Shown: piece after piece, positions 23,540 to 35,845 of the stretch
Position numbering within the stretch: the stretch's first letter is position 1
Layout of the letters: the number at the start of each line of letters is the position of its first letter
Assembly (NCBI GenBank): GCA_950295325.1
Contig: OX485803.1
Span: 1,424,001-1,488,000 of the forward strand
DNA from: Polytrichum commune
Lineage: Eukaryota; Streptophyta; Polytrichopsida; Polytrichales; Polytrichaceae
Direction: 5' to 3'
Length of the DNA stretch: 64,000 nucleotides
Notes under the pieces: model-generated
What the model was told of the DNA's origin: nothing
Database searches by the model: none
Seen by the model: the letters and a program-made list of their open reading frames with translations, nothing else
Program-made: the position numbers and the translations under genes

Positions 23540-24270
23540 TGAATGTATGTTAGATGCAAGAGCATGTGACTTAAGTGTCTTAAATGTTGACAAGTTTATT
23601 TGAGAGGTTTGGAGGTGTTTAGACTTTAAAAGCATTTGACTTGAGTGTTTTGAGCGTTCAAGGGCATATTTGAGAGCTTTGAAGATATTTAGACTCCAAT
23701 AGCACATGACTTGAGAGGATTGAGTGTTGAGAAGTTTCTTTGAGAGGTTTGGAGGTGTTTAAACTTTAAAAGCATATGACTTGAATTTCTTAAGTGGTTT
23801 AAGGTTTATTTGTGAGGCTTGAATGTTGTAAGGCTTGTTTGAAATCATTTTAAGGTGTTTTAAGTTGAAGGAAATAATTTTTGAGTATCTTGAGGTGTAG
23901 AGGATCTAATTATATATATTTGAGGTGAAGGAGATTTTATTTGAGTGATTTGAATATCTTAAGACCTCTCTTGAAGTATAAAAAACCTAACTTGAGGTAT
24001 TTGAGATAAAGATCTTATTTGAGAGATTTGAATGTTTTAAGATCTCTCTTAAGGTGTAGAAGATCTAACTTGAGGTATTAAAGAGTGTAAGGCATTTGAA
24101 ATGAAGGATATCTTATTTGAATGATTTGAGTGTTTTAAGAACTCTTTTGAGATGTAGAAGATCTAACTTAAGGTATTTGAGGATGAAGAAGATCTTATTT
24201 GAATGATTTGAATATCTTAAGACATCTCTTGGAGACTAGAATATCTAACTTGAGGTATAGAAGATCTAAT
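23540..24270. repeat. degenerate tandem repeats upstream of copia remnant
   Basis: Two related zones. 23550-23870 repeats GAGGTTTGGAGGTGTTTAGAC and CATTTGACTTGAGTGTTTT-like strings. 23880-24260 repeats an AGATCTAACTTGAGGTATT / GATCTTATTTGAATGATTTG unit about five times (near 23908, 23979, 24061, 24159 and 24241), spaced roughly 70-100 bp. Copies are strongly diverged. The position directly 5' of a copia gag suggests that it is the untranslated leader of that retroelement, but this is inference. Confidence 0.65.
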
Positions 24271-24429
24271 ATTTTGGAGATCAAAATAACCATTTGAAAG
24301 CATATGGGCATATTTCCACTACATTGAGGTGCAAATATATATTTTGAATATAAGAAGTTATATTTTAGTTTGTGTTGGGTTGATTGTAGGCCGAGAAAAA
24401 ACTAGTTTGAGTGTTTTAAGAATATATCC

Positions 24430-25990
24430 AAACGTACAATGACATCATTTGAGAGTGAGGCCGTTAGAGTCATTGACAAGTTCAATAAAAAGAACTTCAA
24501 TATTTGAAAGTTCAAAATTCAAATGTTGTTGGCATCCATGGATATTTGGGACATTGTAGACGGATCCAAAACTCCACCTTCTAATGCAGATCCCAAAGTA
24601 TTGAAGGAGTACCAACGACGCATCAAGAATACCATGTCCATCACACGGGGAGGTCACTTCATTGTCAAGTTGACACCACGTGCGGACAAAGTTTGCTACC
24701 CCTATATTACATGCCATATATAATTTTAAAATTTATGATATTTTTTCTACATATAAATAACCATTGATAGTATCTTTTGAATTTTTTTTTGAATTTTTTT
24801 GTCATCTTTATTTTTTTTAGTAATTGTTTTAGTTCAATTATGTGTCATTCTAGTTAGAAACGGTGTGTTTTATGAAAAAAACAAATCATCAAATTTAGTT
24901 ACCACTTTTAACTATGTCATAGGTATTGTGTATATCTACTCATGAAAAACAATTGATAAAATTTTGACCCATTTTGGTGGTGCAAATTACCAAAAGAAGA
25001 TTTTTTTTGGTTGCACGTGATGTTCAACTTGACAATGGAGTGATCTACCCGTGGTCCATCATTGGCCTCAACATGACGGACAACCAACTTGTGCACATCA
25101 AAAGTTGCAAGGAATCCGCAGAGGCATGGAAAACCCTTTGCAACATTTATGATACGAAAATTTTGTTCAACATTCTCTTCATTCGCCGTAAGTTTTTTAC
25201 GTACAAGATGCAAAAATGTGACGACTTGTTGGACCACGTCAATAAAATTAACGCATTCGCAGATCAACTTGTTTGTTTGGAAATATCCGTGAGAGACGAA
25301 GACATTGTCAAAACCTTGTTCAAGAGTGTGTCAACATCGTACAAATACCTGACTACCGCCTTCAAGACAATGCCAATGAAAGAGATTACGATGGACTATT
25401 ATGTGACGGCGCGGATATATGAGATGTCGAAGCGCAAAGAGACAAAACTCCAAGATGAGGATGCCACCACGATATTACGAAAAAATAAAGGCGGCAACTC
25501 ATTTCCACATTAAGGCGCAAAGTTGTGGTTTTATTGCGGCAAACCAGGCCACATTGCACGTTTTTGTTACAAAGCAAAGAACGAGGATTGCAAAAATGCA
25601 AAGAATGCGAAGCACGATGACGATTACACATTTGTAATGCACAATGAAACACATTTTAAAAGCGTGTGCAAGTAGATCATGTATTCGAGAGCCTCCAAAC
25701 ATATGATTTCCCATAGGGCCGCATTCAACACATATGAAGTAATCGCTTCATGCATTGTGCATTTGGGTTATAATAGTGTTGTCAAAGTCATTGGAATGGA
25801 ATCTATCATCGTAGAAACAATCGTGAATGATAATATCAACCAAATTTGTATCAAAGATGCGCTCTACATGCTCAAATTGCATGCCAATTTGCTCTCGGTG
25901 AGCAAATTTATCTTGAATAGTTTGAAGGTCTAATTCAACCTAAACAATTGTTTTTGCATACTACACCTTCCATGTTTGGTGAGTTTTTGG
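24430..25990 (+). pseudogene. Ty1/copia gag-protease pseudogene
   Basis: Gag part 1 (24435-24643): FESEAVRVIDKFNKKNF, WDIVDGSKTPP, LKEYQRRIKNTMSI. Part 2 resumes at 25062 after a MITE insertion: IGLNMTDNQLVHIKSCKESA, AEAWKTLCNIYDT, FFTYKMQKCDDLLDHVNK, KTMPMKEITMDYY. A zinc knuckle is seen in a shifted frame at about 25528-25575 as YCGKPGHIARFC; the first Cys of the CCHC is replaced by Trp. The aspartic protease begins near 25680, but its DSGAS-type active site reads YSRAS, preceded by a TAG; further similarity runs to LLSVSKFILNSLKV (25933). No integrase, reverse transcriptase or RNase H follows. Stops, frameshifts and lost catalytic residues show it is dead. Confidence 0.85.
24644..25053. 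mobile_element. 410-bp hAT-like MITE nested in copia gag
   Basis: Terminal inverted repeats of about 40 bp begin CACGGGGAGGTCACTTCATT at 24644; the right end, read on the minus strand from 25053, begins CACGGGTAGATCACTCCATT. Both then share TGTCAAGTTGA and a CACGTGC end. They differ by a few substitutions and a one-base gap. An exact 8-bp target-site duplication, GTCCATCA, flanks it at 24636-24643 and 25054-25061. Removing the element plus one TSD restores a continuous gag reading frame across the site (TMSI then IGLNM). An 8-bp duplication and CA-starting TIRs are the hAT superfamily signature. The interior is AT-rich and non-coding, so this is a non-autonomous element. Confidence 0.92.
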
Positions 25991-27176
25991 GTGCATGATT
26001 GGTGGTAGTGTGGAGGTTAGAATGATGACATTCTATATCAGATCATAGAGGGTCAAACCCAATTTGGCATGTCAAAAGGTACTAAAATAAGTTTGACCCT
26101 CCATAAATCAAAATAGGTTACTCTTCATTCATATTCAAACATTACCTCCAAACATGCACCACAAGTAGAAAGAAATTACTTGACTTTTTTTCAAAACAAC
26201 CGATGAAAGATCATAAGGGACCAACTCACAAGAAAGACTCACATTGAATTTGAGGATAACTCTATTGTACCTTTGCAACTTGCAAGGGATAGATTAATGA
26301 ACTTGTTAAAAAACTGGACCATGATCCATTCTAGGGTTGGCACAACAAAGTAACCTCAGTATCCGCCGAGGCAAACACCTGGTTCTCATTACAATATACT
26401 AACCTTCTTTAGTTTTCATTTCCATGCAATTCACATTTTTCTCTTGACAATATTTTGAGGAAGTGAATTTTAAGCTTACAACACCTTTGCACCAAATATG
26501 ACCACAATTTCTTTTGAAATAGATAGTGCAGTCAGTACCGAACCCATCTTACATGGGATTTTACAGGGAAGAAACTTACGGTCCCTGTTTTATTGACTTA
26601 GCCCCAATCCCCTATACATGGAACTACATGTTTCAAAAATATTACAAAGAACAAAGCATGTGAGTGTCCATTTGATAGATAGATGGATAGATATGCCCAC
26701 CCTGGGGATTCTGGATTACTTACACTTGAAAGCTCAAGCACTCATTCTGGTACGCAACTCTATACATAAACCTTAAGCAGAAATGTTTCTTTAAGTACAC
26801 TTCCCAAAGTCATGCAAGCAATCTAGTGCACCCAATAGTCACTTGTCATTTTAATATGATTTTTAACCTCCAAAAATTGCTCAATACAAAGCTCAATATC
26901 CTGAATTGAGTAAGAGAAGAAATGATACTACATCTTGCAATGAATTTGGCCCTTAAGAATTCACTTAAGTTGCTGGAAGCACAATCAAAATGCACTTCAA
27001 TCACATGCAACAAATGCAAGAAGGTTTGGAAGGGGTATCACATTGGATCCAGGATGAGATGGATCAATGGGTATGGGACGGATGCATTATTTAACATGGA
27101 AATTAAGGGTAGACACACACTGATATTTTTGCAACTAGGTTGCCCCACACTAAGTTATCAACATTCCACACTATTT
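25991..27176. other. intergenic, no feature recognised
   Basis: No supported gene. The open frame that starts at 26922 runs into the SINE and its poly(A) tail and is not a real coding region. Confidence 0.4.
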
Positions 27177-27363
27177 ACTACCACAGTAACATGGTCCGAG
27201 ATGACCTCAAACTACCGGATGATGGTGGAGAGATACCCAAATCTCAAGGAAGCGGTTGGCGGTTCAAATCCCAGCTGTGAAATCTCCTCTCTACTTGACG
27301 GAAAACTTGCCAGGTGGTCAACTGCCTCCTGTGCTTTGGCGTTGGCCTGTCAGCCTTCTGTCT

Positions 27364-27410
<47 letters not shown>

Positions 27411-27422
27411 ACCATAGTAACA
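27177..27422 (+). mobile_element. tRNA-derived SINE, copy 1, with target duplication
   Basis: Body 27192-27364 (173 bp) followed by 44 A residues (27365-27408). A near-perfect 15-bp target-site duplication flanks it: ACTACCACAGTAACA at 27177-27191 and ACTACCATAGTAACA at 27408-27422. An A-box-like TGGTCCGAGATGACC at the 5' end and a B-box GGTTCAAATCC at 27261-27271 are spaced as in a tRNA with a long variable arm (Leu/Ser type). It would be transcribed by RNA polymerase III from this internal promoter. The second copy at 39688 has about 95 percent identity by eye. Confidence 0.93.
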
Positions 27423-28390
27423 ATATACAATGAATTATTACTATACCACATGAATCCACAAGGTTTGTGTTTTGGATTTGACCCAGGGTAATTTGAATGG
27501 GCATATGTGCAGATTAGTGGGTTTTTACACGAGTAGATGACGGGGATCTTACATACAAAATTTAGAATAAGGAAAAGAAAGCAACCAAGAACGAGAATGA
27601 AATGGAAAGCAAACAAACATGCAGTAATATTTCACACGAATGCACTGACCTAGAACGCAGTAGAATGCAAGTCAATAATCCTGGGTCCTGGTTTGTAGAT
27701 GAATCTCAAAGAGTTACTAATATACACCCCAGGCACAAAAGACAACAATCCCCCTTAATCTAAGTGAAGAAAACAAAAATTCCAAGCATGTACATGCAAG
27801 ATTTGGATATTTCCAACTTATTACAACAAAACAGCAGAGTAAACTCATGCACTTAGAAATTCTGTAGAATGGGTACACCAGTAAATGGCCAAGAATTGGT
27901 CCGGCGATGAGCATTGCTCCCTATATAAAATCAATTTATTATTCCATGTCACCAGATCTTTGCTTGCTTGAGCAGGAGCAGAAGGGTAAATTATCATCAA
28001 CACATGTTGGGTGGGCTATGGAGGGTAGGCAACTGAATTTAGTGCCCAAAGATCATTATATACATTTGATTTCAAAATCACCACCAATGCGGGAAGCTTT
28101 TAAAGATTTGAATGTGTTATACATAAATGCACCCACCTGGCAGATTCTCTTCAAGCCCACTTCATAACCACATCTTGAATGTCAGTGTGGGTATCCTTGG
28201 TTGCTCAATGTAGACAATCTGGTAGGAGCTCCAGTGTGTCATAAGGAATGCACCTTGGATAGGACAGCCTTCACAGGTTTCATTGATAGGATTGATTGTG
28301 GGCATAGAGACACACTCATGTAATCCCATGAGCCCCAGACTCCTATCCAGATTGAATGTGATGAATTACAATTTTGGACACTGCAAAAGG
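27423..28390. other. downstream flank of the TPR gene
   Basis: No ORF of interest. Includes the 3' untranslated and terminator region of the minus-strand gene ending at 28391; I could not place a polyadenylation signal with confidence. Confidence 0.4.
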
Positions 28391-31300
28391 TTACCACAGT
28401 AAGGCAGGGGTAATGGAAGTGAATTTCTCGACAGGTGATGACTGCTCCAACACGATTGCAGCCTGGAAACTATCAACAGCCTCGCGCAGACAGCCCTCCT
28501 CTTTCTGCAACCTACCCATTTGGTACCAGGCCTCCTCATGGGTGGGCTCTGCCTGTAAAGCTTCAGCAAGATAGCACCGTGCCACTGGAATCGATGGCTT
28601 CCCGCCTGTTTGCCACAGAAGAGCACCCAGCTTCACTTTGCTGTCAACATGAGACGTGTCTACTGCAAGGGCATTCTGGTAGCACACCATGGCCTCTGCA
28701 GGCCGGCCTTGCGCCTCCCGCAACAATCCTACACATTGTGAGATTATCCGTCACCATATCAAGAAAACACTTATCATGAACACCACCTGCATAAACAAAT
28801 AAGGAAAGTGGCAGAGTGTAATTGTATCTAAGCATTTGGTAACCATGTGAATCATCTCACTAAAATTTAGACTCACCAGTATTTTGCCAGATGGTGGCAG
28901 AATAGGTTTTGAGCGATTGAGCTCTCTGAAGGCAAGTTTCGGCATCACACCATTGCTTTAGCTCCGTGTATAACAGGGCTAGGTCTTGCCAGACTTCCAC
29001 CTCCTCCACTGGCTCCTCCAACTGCATATCATCATTGTCCTCTCAATCCAAAGTTGCTGAGGAAGTTCAGGCCTGCTTGTACTTACATTCATGTTCTACA
29101 CAAAGAATGGGAGGTGCATGCCAACAAGTGAGATTCAATTGCTCACCATCTTCCTCATCTCGCTGCCAGTTTCCACATTTTTCTGCTCGGCTTGCAGGAG
29201 AGCAAGCAAAAGACGGTAGGTCTCAACAGCACGCAACGGCTGACCCAAGCCAAGCTGCACCTTAGCTCGTGTTCTCAGCAGAGGGCCTTGCTCCCATGGA
29301 CCGGTCTCCTCCAGCGCCGACTCCAGAACAGCCTCCGCCTCGCCATGCCGCTCTTGTGACGTTAGGAGCAAGGCCAGGAACCTCCATCCATATATCCTTG
29401 TGCCACCACTTTGATTCAGAAAGTGTTTTGCACATTCTAAAGCCAAGCTGATTTGACGTTGTTCGGCAAGTTCAAGACCGAGGTCAAAGATTATGGAAGG
29501 ATCTTCACTTTCTAAAGCAGCCGCCTCCTGCACAGTAAGGTTCACAAAGGTCCATAACCAAATCATTCTAAAGCTACCTAATTTCTGGGAAAAAGTGTAC
29601 TTCACAAGTACTTAAAACTGGGCATAAACTCCAAAGAGGGAATAGAAGAATGTGATCGATTGAGAAGTGAGCTTACTTGTAAAGCTTCAAGAGCTTCGAA
29701 ATGAAGCCTGGCCTTCTCTGAGTCAGAAGCCGCCACTTGAATCCTGGACCGAGTTGCAACGCCCAAAACATGCAGTGCGCAAGTTTTGAATGATAATAGG
29801 TCCCGCTGAGCATGTTGGAGAGCCCGCTTTGCATATCCAACGCCTTCACTCCCAAGCTCTGGTCTCCCAGCACACACTTTGGCCGCGAGCAGGAGTGAGC
29901 CTACATGGTTCGGCCTTTCAGATTCCCTCAGGGCCTTCCGCAGAAGATCAAGTGCAATAGTGTTATCCCCTGCTCCACAATAACAGAGGGCAAGATTGTA
30001 CCATCGGTCAGGCCGGGATAGCATCCCTGGCAGAAGCTCCTCAAATTGATGCGCCAATGCCTTCAATTGACCACACACCGAGAGTGCAAAAGATAGATGG
30101 TCCAAGATGCTTGGGTCCAGGTAACCATCCTGTTGTTTGTTGTTGCCCATTCGGAGAAGTATCATGAGCAGCAATATAGCCTCCTCGGCATTGTGCTTTG
30201 GTGTAAATGCACCCTCTACATGAGCTCCCAAACTTGCCCGTGGAGCCTCCACACCACTGTAGAGTAGCAAGATTGCAAAATGTTTCATGATATGCATTCG
30301 GTCCCAAACAGTCACACACCAGGAGAAGCGAAGCAATGACCTGCGGTATGCTGCCATTGCATCAGTTGTCCGACCGCATTCCAGGAGAAGCTCAGGCAGC
30401 AGTTTCACTGATTTGGCAACCATTTCACCCATCTTTGTGTCTCCCCACACCGCAGGTGGCCCTGTTGGAGTAGCCATCTCCATTGTGTCAAGTACACACT
30501 TGCACTCTCGTACAGCATCTGAAAATTGTCGGAAGATACCAGTCAGTGGAATGCCACAGGGCACTAACCTACAGGAGAATGCATCTTGTTGCTACATTCA
30601 CAACTCTTCCTAAGGGAAGACAACAATTGCAGATTTTCAAGGACAGGGAGCTTTCGTGATCGACAAAGATGAAAGGATTAGAAACTGAAATTAAATTGAT
30701 GCAAAAGCCTTTCAAACCTGTTCCCAAGAGAATAAATCAATTGTGAAAGTCCAAGGACAGGTAGCTATAACAATCAGCACAATAAAGGATAAGGATTTAG
30801 AACTGAGATCACATTTATGTAGAAGTCAATTCAAAAAATCTGCATTCTCTGCAGCTCATAATGGAGCACCTGAAAACCTCCCAAGCTCCTGCAGGCACTT
30901 GGCCTTGAGATAGAAAGCTTCCAAGAGCAAACTAGCACCGTGCAAGAAGGTGCAAAGAGCACTATCCCTTCCATCTCTGAAGAGTTTCCCTTTCGAATGC
31001 CGGAGTCTGGAGTCAGCAACAAAAAACCGCAAGCTCGCACCAAAGGAGTGCCCCTGGATCCCTTCAAACACCTGTAGGGCTCCAACAAAGTTGCCTCGCT
31101 CGAACTCTAAGCGACCAAGTAATGCTCGTGCTTCCTGGTCCAAACCCAACCAAAATAACAACCAACACATCAATGTCAGCTCAAGAGGCTGGAAGTGCAA
31201 GTGCAAAAGATTATTCTGGTTGATGCAGTTGCATTGCACATTGTAAACCATTTATACACAGTGGTCCGTGGATCCACAGCACTTTATGCATGATCATCTT

Positions 31301-32183
31301 TGCCATATATTGCAGTAGATGGAGAGGAGCATGTGATGAAGGAAAAAGGAAGACGAGAATTAAAAACATCCTCACTGGATTTGGAACAGGCAGAAACCAT
31401 AAAACCCTCTGCTAAAGTTTCAGGGTTCAGTGATCACACAGCCTTGCCGTTAGTTTGGCTCAAAAAAAACCTATAATCTCTCTAGAGAGCACATCAAGCA
31501 AAACCAAGTAAATCAATCTATGTCGGTTCATGAGGCTGGACTTGTAAGTGCAAAATCTTCTTCTGATTGAATGAGCATGTGATCAAGGATATAGGAAGAA
31601 GAAACCAAAACACATCCTCACTGGATTTGGAACAGGCAGAAATCATAAACCCTCTGCTAACCAGCCCTGCCCTTAGTTCGGCCCCAAAGTAATGTATTCT
31701 CTCTAGAGGGCACATCAAGCAAATCCAAGCTATGTCGGTTTAAAAGGCTAGAAATGTCGGCGCACAATATTATTATAATGCACGGGATAAAATTGCATAT
31801 TTAAGCATCATCATCTCGCACATGGAGAAGAGCATGCGATGAATACAAAAGGAAGGCAAGAACAAAAACCCTTCAGACTCGCTAAACAGACAGAAAACTT
31901 AAACCCTGTGCCCTTAGTTCGGCGCCAAGGAAATTTGTAAATCCTCTCCAGATGGCACATAACAAGTAAAACCCAACCCAGCAAAAAGTGGTACCTCGTT
32001 GTTGATGGAGAGCGCTTCCCGGAGAGAGACTTCAGCGTCGTGGATAGATCCTTGGCGCAGTTGCACTTCGCCTTCTTTCAGCTTGGCGGAGAGCTCCCGA
32101 GAGGAGGTTTCCAGCCGAAGCTCGGCTTTCGAGATTCCTCCTCTCTCATCAAACTTAAACTGGTTGGAGCAAGTGCACAGCAT
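28391..32183 (-). CDS. NPG/TTC7-like tetratricopeptide protein
   Basis: Six exons on the minus strand, 719 residues: 31995-32183, 30870-31134, 29677-30518, 29147-29527, 28877-29021, 28391-28728. All introns are GT-AG and the frames join exactly. The ATG at 32183 opens MLCTCSNQFKFDERG, close to the start of plant NPG/NPGR proteins, and total length matches the family (about 700). TPR-like helices are visible at residues 30-100 (LREALSINNE, ALLGRLEFERGNFVGALQVF), about 230-300 (WYNLALCYCGAGDNTIALDL) and 600-700 (GRPAEAMVCYQNALAVD, AWYQMGRLQKEEGCLREAVD). NPG proteins are the plant counterparts of TTC7. They scaffold phosphatidylinositol 4-kinase alpha at the plasma membrane and some bind calmodulin. 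The gene appears intact. Introns 1 and 2 contain tandemly repeated segments. Function is inferred from homology only. Confidence 0.92.
30626..30828 (-). repeat. tandem duplication in intron 2 of the TPR gene
   Basis: 30626-30711 and 30738-30828 are diverged copies (CAATTG...TCAAGGACAGGGAGCT versus CAATTG...TCCAAGGACAGGTAGCT, then GAAAGGATTAGAAACTGA versus TAAGGATTTAGAACTGA), period about 112 bp. The second copy ends just upstream of the intron's 5' splice site region (30869). Confidence 0.7.
31175..31990 (-). repeat. triplicated segment filling intron 1 of the TPR gene
   Basis: Three diverged copies start with a GTC(A/G)G-TCA-GAGGCTGGA-like block near 31175, 31522 and 31734. Copies 1 and 2 share CATCCTCACTGGATTTGGAA (31369 and 31613). 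All three share CC(C/G)TTAGTT(C/T)GG(C/G) followed by a CTCTCTAGAG-GGCACAT block; the last abuts the intron donor at 31994. Confidence 0.75.
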
Positions 32184-33597
32184 GGCTGATCGACACTACT
32201 CTCAAAACTCCCTCTCTTACGTACCCTCCTCACCTTCGATCTTTACCCCATCCTCCCAGAAGGCATTTCTTTGGCTTCAACGTGCTTCGCCTTCTTCAAA
32301 AGATTGCTTCTGAATGTCCATGTCTCTTGCATCCACCATTTACTTCCCCCATCGCCATGACCATCACATAAAAGAATACCTCATGCCATCGCATCACTTT
32401 CAAGAATTCCGAACACCTTTCCTTGGGAAAAAAATGGAACCGATCCAGAATCACATTCACAGGTTCGGCATTACATCCTGCATTGGAAAAACAGGGGCTC
32501 AAACCTCAAACGTCCGTGGATGGATTGCACTAACACATAAGACTTTTATAGCGCCATGAACCGAACGAAGGAAACAAAACAAAAACTCTCCAAACGTATG
32601 AGAATGGCGTAATAATTGTTAACCACCGATCGACCGCCTTAGAAAAATCTACACGGTCGCAGTCCCACATGAGAGCGCTCAAGCCAAAGAGATCCCCACA
32701 CCATCTCTCACCATTTGGCATTCATCATAACCTTAAAAACCATAAGCCAAAGCCCAACCTTAACCCACGGAGATGTGAGCAAGACATTAAGCAGCATGGG
32801 AAATCATTACCAGTGTGTGTAGATGGTAACCCCACAATTTGACAGAAATCCTAAAGAATGTTTAAAGGGAAGAAGAAGCATACTGCAGGTGGGTGTGGTG
32901 AATGCAATGAATGTATGTGGATTCCTCTTGTCCAGTTTATTCATGGAGAATGAAGCCAACGGACTGTTCTCTCAAGCACATCTCCTTCCCCTCCAGCTTC
33001 ACAAGAAAATGATGACGCTTCCCAGGACTAATTGAGTTAAACCAGTGCAGGCTTGCGGTTGATGAATGCGAGTGAGCTGAGTTAGCTATGGTGATAAAGC
33101 TCCACTTTTTAATGCAAAACTCTTTCGGTGTCGGAGGAGAAACAACATCGAAAACGTCTTCTAGGCTGAGAATCCGAGGTAGTGGGGAAAGGGCTTTGCA
33201 CTGTTTGCAGGCAGCAGGATGATTCATGGATGAATGGTATGTGGATGGTTCATTTGGTTTTGGTGTGCGCTGGTGGATGAAATGTGGATGATGGATGTAC
33301 CACGTTTGCATGGATGTACCACGTTTGTATGGATGGTGTGCTTGAGGTGATGCAAAACTAAATGAAACTCTCTATAGCACGAGGGGGAGAGGGGAACAAT
33401 TTTAGTTGATCCGACATCGAAAGTGGTATTAAAGACTCCAAATTACTATATGTATGGGGTGTATAATTGGAATGAAACGTATCTCAATTTGTATGGGGTT
33501 GTTTTTACTAAAGCCCCTTCATCCACAATGGATGAGTTTATCTAAACGCCACGATATCCAAGTCACAAAATAGGCTAGAGTATGTAGACTCACCCCT
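32184..33597. promoter_or_regulatory. upstream region of the TPR gene
   Basis: Contains the 5' leader and promoter of the minus-strand TPR gene, but I see no decisive TATA element. Short ORFs on both strands are not convincing. A small direct repeat, ATGGATGTACCACGTTTG, occurs twice at about 33291-33327. Confidence 0.35.
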
Positions 33598-33690
33598 CCC
33601 CCCCCCCCCCCTCCTCCCAAACAAACAAACCAAAAAATAAAAAATAAAACTAAAACTAAAACTAAACTAAACTAAACTAAACTAAACTAA
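33598..33690. repeat. poly(C) tract and (AAACT)n microsatellite
   Basis: Fourteen C residues (33598-33611), a short C/A-rich linker, and then about nine AAACT/AAAACT units to 33690. Simple sequence. Confidence 0.95.
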
Positions 33691-34011
33691 ATTTTAAGCA
33701 ATGAGCATAGGTATTGTTATTAGATTAAAACAAGTTGTAAGTTATTCTCATTAGCAATTGACATGGGATTCCAATGCACCAAAGTACATTTGTTTGAAAT
33801 CCGTATGCAAAACTTAACTTATATGGGCTCAACGTTTTATTTTTAGATGATCCCAAACCAATATGGATGTTAAATTTCAAGGTGGAAGATATCCTCAAAA
33901 CCAACATAAATTTATAGTGCAAGATTCCAAGGTGTTGGTTTTAGCACCCTATACTTCGTCCATATTGGACAAGGTTACATATCCTAGAGTCGGCAAAAGG
34001 GACCTTTGCAA

Positions 34012-34028
34012 GGGGGGGGGGGGGGGGG
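34012..34028 (+). repeat. poly(G) tract, 17 nt
   Basis: Uninterrupted G17. One of four plus-strand G homopolymers of 13 or more in this window (the others are at 40692, 56730 and 62325). Confidence 0.95.
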
Positions 34029-35310
34029 AGATGCCACATAAGCATACCTTTCATTCATTGAATAGTTTGGATGTTACCTCGTCCCGAAAATTAGAAACTA
34101 TGTGCATCCAAAGATAGGGTTTTTTTTAATTGATGGAATCAATAGAATTGAAGCATCTTTTTTTAATGAAACAAGCCCCACACAATATGTGAATTTGAGT
34201 TCAAAATTATGTAGGTTGTTATAGATTTCATAATATTAAGATTATGTTATTTATGAGATACCATGATATAAGAATTTTGCAAAAAGGGTTATAGTATATA
34301 CCCCCACCCGTCTGGCCCATAGTGGAGGATAATTGTAGGGCTAAACCACATTGCAATCAACTATCGGCTATGCATTTTGAGATTGTTTTTGAGATGAGCC
34401 AAAGTTTGGCCTTGGTCAAACAACCAACTAGAATTGGCCACACATGGAGGATAATCAAAACGCATAGCACAAGAGTCCTACAAACACCCTACAGTATAAG
34501 GGGGTGGATGAGAGGTACACTCGTATGTGTGTTAATCCCCTCTCAGTACAGGATGGGGGTCGGTACCATGGCTTGCTATGACAATTATGACAAGTATGAA
34601 AGGGTTGCAAAAGGCTTCGGAATCAGCAAGTAATTAAAGGGTCCTAACAGATGGACCATGGATGTGTGCATGGCCATTAAATGCAAAAAACTCTTAATCA
34701 GGAATAACTTCGCACTTACCACTAGTTGACCCCAATATGCATTTATTTACTCATTCGCGCTATGTACTCCCACCACCACGTGTAGCTAAAGTCGTGTGTC
34801 TCTAGAAGGACCAAGTTTTGCAACACCTAAGTTATCATGGGGAGGGTAAAAAATGCATAGAAACATTGCCTAGCCCAAAAAAAGTTTGGTTGAATTGACC
34901 CTTAAATCAGGGTGAGAGATCCTAACTTAGTCTATTGGGACCCAATTGAAATGATTTAAGAACAAATATGGGAAGGGCATGTTTAAACTGCATCCCCCGT
35001 GGTAGATGTCGTATGCCAAGCTCTTATTTAAAACAAGCAATAATGTTGCACACAATAACCATCTCCACTTATTTCACTCACTGGTATGAGATCAATCCCT
35101 ACCGTATGACTTTTGAGTTGTCATAATTATCTTACTTATGGGTTGGATTCAATGCAAGTCGTTTTTTTTGCCAAATAATTTGTTGGATATCACCCTCATG
35201 TGAATGGTTGGCGCATTTTATATGATGACATGGGACTTGAATTTAGGCATAGATGTTTCCAATTATACATAAACATAGGGCGTTGCAAACAAGTGTATTT
35301 CTTACTCTAC
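34029..35310. other. intergenic, no feature recognised
   Basis: The ORF at 34322-34633 has no recognisable similarity and no supporting splice or context signals. Otherwise nothing is supported. Confidence 0.35.
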
Positions 35311-35845
35311 ACCGTTTATGGGTATTTAGTGTCACATGCATAATGGTGTCACTCACCCTATCTTGAGGCATGTGTTAGATTACAATTAATCAGTCAACAA
35401 CTTCATCAATGGTGTCACCTCATGACACTTGGCACTCAAGAGTGCTTAATAACATCTTGACATGAGTATGTTCAACAATATTATGAGGTGTATGCCTATG
35501 TTACACAATGGTATGCAAGTTGACTAAAAGTGCACACAAATGACACTTGCCATTGGTAACTCAAGAACATCTTGCTCTTGCATACTAGAATGTGAACACA
35601 TGTTACTTGCCATTGGTATCCTCACTAATACCCCCCTTATGCACACTAAAACGTAAACCTATGATCTCAAGTATCCCATGTGCTACGCCAAATGTCATAA
35701 TGCAAATACATTTTCAATTAAAAAAAACTTATTTTTGTTAATAATATTAAGTTGACAATTAGCGGATGTGACACTTGGAGACCTCTAGGCATCTAGTTTA
35801 GATTATTCTTTAAGAGTGCGTTTAACACTAAATACCATAAACGGT
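35311..35845. mobile_element. candidate MITE with 21-bp inverted repeats
   Basis: ACCGTTTATGGGTATTTAGT (start 35311) pairs with its complement ending at 35845 (35825-35845, one base shorter), bounding about 535 bp. The interior includes several diverged CACTTGCCATTGGTA-type strings. No clear target duplication was found. A MITE is the simplest interpretation, but chance pairing in a repeat-rich area is possible. Confidence 0.45.

Noticed and set aside
23540-24270. CRISPR-like array
   Set aside because: The copies are strongly diverged and irregularly spaced with no conserved repeat/spacer pattern, and the context is a plant retroelement.
26922-27491. 189-codon ORF on the plus strand
   Set aside because: It runs through the SINE body and translates its poly(A) tail into poly-lysine; it is an artefact of the insertion.
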